In this document: piece after piece, positions 61,749 to 64,000 of the stretch
Layout: the number at the start of each line of letters is the position of its first letter
Position numbering within the stretch: position 1 is the first letter of the stretch
Origin: Hoplostethus atlanticus
Taxonomy: Eukaryota > Chordata > Actinopteri > Trachichthyiformes > Trachichthyidae
NCBI GenBank assembly: GCA_034670405.1
Contig: JAXDDX010000003.1
Location: forward strand, 6,884,001 to 6,948,000
Reading direction: 5' to 3'
Length of the DNA: 64,000 nt
Program-made: the position numbers and the translations under genes
The notes under the pieces: generated by a model
Told to the model about the DNA's origin: nothing
Databases searched by the model: none
What the model saw: the letters and a program-made list of their open reading frames with translations, nothing else

Positions 61749-64000
61749 AATAACACAAATCCTCTTCTCCCACAACCCCGTTATGTTATTGTCTCCGAAA
61801 GAAAGAAGCACCTTTCCCTTTCCTGGCACCGGTTTACTGCAGCAAACGTGCCTTTGGTACCTGGTCTTCAAGCGAAGTTGTCAACATTTAAAAAAGAAAA
61901 ATGACTTCACATGTCCAGTTAAATATTCCTCTCTCTTAATAATAGTAATTGATATTAAAAACAAGAACAGGCAAAGTAACAATTTGATAGGACAAGCACT
62001 CGGTGAGACGTTCACACAGTTCAGACCAGATGTGAATGTGTGTGCGTGTGTGTGTGTGTGGCTCCACGCACAGCGACTCAGACGTGCTGCCTTCAGGCAC
62101 TGGCAGAAAGTCTGGGAATTATAAACGACTCAACAGAGTGCTAAATATGACAGGGAAAGTGGAAATTTCTCTGATATCCGGATTGCCAAGATGTAACGTT
62201 TAGGGAGCGAAGAGCATGGGAGCCGTATAAATAAGTTATGGTGAAAAATAGTGTATTTTATTGTTGTTGTTTAGAATGTAATGAATTAATATTGTGTACC
62301 TCTATTTTCACTCTTATTAACACTAGAATGGTAAAATTGTAACTGTGAGATTTTTCACTGCTAAAATTAAAAACATCTACCAAAGGCCAAACAACAACTT
62401 GGTCTTTCTAGTGTTCAGCATTAATTGTCACACATGTCTGTGCATAACAATGTAATATAGCCCACAACAACGTTCAGCTCAAACTTGATTCTGCCACTGC
62501 ATCCTAAAGTAGCTCCGTTTACTCGAATAAATGCCCCCCGCCAAAAAACGTCCTTTGTTACATGGTCCATTTTATTATTGTTTCCGACCAATAGTCCTGA
62601 ATGCACCAACAAGTGGTATTTACGACTTTCGATCTGTGATGTAGGAGTTTACGAGGAGCAGTTGAAGGCAGCATAAGCTCCCACTCGCGCCCTCCCCCTT
62701 CCCCACCCGCTCGTTTATAAGTTTGAAGTGAAACAAAAATCATAAAAAATGACTTAATGTCCCTATAATATTCCTATAGGGACTTATAGGGATCAATAGT
62801 GGATTTATAGTGCTTTATGGTTCTTGGGGGTATGTTTTATCTCCTATGGTATTAGTATATATTTTTGTAACCTACAGTAGCAGCATGATTTACAGTGTTA
62901 CTATGATATGTGTACAGGATCATTCTAAATGTATGATAGGCTACTATGGGTATGGGTTACTATGGCTTAATCCTAAATTTACTGGCACTGACATATTCTA
63001 TTACCTTAAAGCTTATTTAGAGTTACATGATTAATCCCCATACAGGCTAGGCTGTCCTGGAACAGAAACAGAGGCTCAGCCTTATTTACTTGCTGTGTCA
63101 ATATCTTGACGTGCACAGCACCGGATATTGTAAAAACTAGTGACAGAACAGAAAAGCAGACCTCAGCTCATGTCCGAAGAGAAGTCATGATCATTTATTT
63201 TGATAACCCAGTTTTGTGACTGGGCTGCTGTTGCCTGCCAGACAGCAGCTTGAGTAATCATCATGCCATCATTATTTTAGGAATTCCCTTCAATCACTGC
63301 ATACCCATTGGGGCAGTGCATGACCTAAGAGTTGTGATATCATATCGGCTGTATTAATGTCATGGTCACCAGCTGGGATTACTGTAATAATAGGCATAAG
63401 TCCATTATAAAAACACAGCCCTAACATAGAGTGACTGGCTGAAGATTGACAGTTTCTTTAATGAATCAACCTCTGCTGCCCTCGGTTTGCCCTCTCAGTA
63501 TGGCTGAAGCTGAGCTAACATTACTTCATTTCAACAAGGCGATTGGCCCCTTTGCCGTAGCGCTGGATGGGTGATTTATATTGCAAGGTCACATAGTAAG
63601 ATATCTGAGTACCAAAAGGCCATTGCCTCTGGGCGGAGACAATTATGGAGAGCTCAGTTTCTCATTTGTTCTGTCTTGAAGTGAAATTATGGACGTGTCA
63701 GGAGTAATAAGCCTAGAATCTGCCTGCAAGAAGCCCAGTGAACTTTCACAAGATGAAACCTTATTAAAACATCAAATCTACACGTTCATCACAAAATAAT
63801 GGGCGTCTTAAGATATTTTTTCATCTACATTTGACTCGTTCAAGGGTTTGTTGCAAGCATTTCAAGGTTTTATAGATCACAGGAACGAAACATGCGTGAG
63901 AAAACATAGATTGTCATGGCTGTGCTGGTGCTCGGGTTAGCGTGGCTCAGAGGGCGGGACCTCTTCACCGGTGACCAGCATGTTGCTATTTTCAGTCACA
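61727..64000. other. upstream region of stard13 exon 1b
   Basis: No further exon was recognised. The region is AT-rich with a short TG patch at 62038-62060, a GC-richer stretch at 62680-62715 and a small perfect inverted repeat at 62759-62783. The promoter of exon 1b must lie here or just inside 61750-62200, but no core element stands out. Confidence 0.6.

Noticed and set aside
1-64000. CRISPR array, phage or bacterial island
   Set aside because: The only regular repeats are vertebrate microsatellites. Gene structure with GT-AG introns shows a eukaryotic nuclear locus.

Overview
This is a vertebrate nuclear genome window, most likely from a ray-finned (teleost) fish. Coding exons are short and separated by long AT-rich introns with canonical GT-AG junctions. 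Long CA/GT microsatellites are frequent. The interspersed repeats are of fish type: an L2/CR1-like LINE, a PIF/Harbinger element and several short repeat tails with GATA, TGTAA or GAATCTT ends. There are no operons, no CRISPR array and no prokaryotic features.

Two protein-coding genes can be supported, both on the minus strand. (1) At 25805-26077 lies coding exon 1 of neurobeachin (nbea), with a GC-rich promoter region to its right. Everything from 1 to 25804 is then the start of nbea intron 1, which is at least 25.8 kb. It holds microsatellites, retrotransposon fragments and a few stretches that look like conserved non-coding elements. (2) From 30858 to 61726 lies a complete stard13 gene (DLC2; SAM-RhoGAP-START). 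I traced fourteen coding exons with matching intron phases; they join to a 1112-residue protein. A second, alternative first coding exon at 61603-61726 splices in the same phase onto exon 2 and would give a 1099-residue protein with a different, very basic N-terminus.

Layout: 1-25.8 kb nbea intron 1 (LINE with a nested Harbinger at 15.06-17.22 kb; dispersed repeats at 10, 12, 18, 20.3 and 21.6 kb). 25.8-26.5 kb nbea exon 1 and promoter. 26.5-30.06 kb intergenic, with one candidate conserved element. 30.06-40.25 kb stard13 3'UTR and exons 14 to 2. 40.25-54.76 kb stard13 intron 1. 54.76-55.6 kb exon 1a and its promoter, with a G-quadruplex motif. 55.6-61.6 kb intron between the two first exons (a diverged tandem duplication, a candidate solo LTR). 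61.6-64 kb exon 1b and upstream DNA.

The two genes do not form a functional unit in any obvious way; they are old chromosomal neighbours (both on human 13q13 as I recall). Neurobeachin is a BEACH-domain vesicle-trafficking protein of neurons. Stard13 switches off RhoA/Cdc42 at focal adhesions and membranes. I found no previously undescribed system. The most useful observations are the alternative first exon with its overlapping uORF, the gene orientation relative to mammals, the nested transposon with an intact 3-bp target duplication, and the solo LTR.
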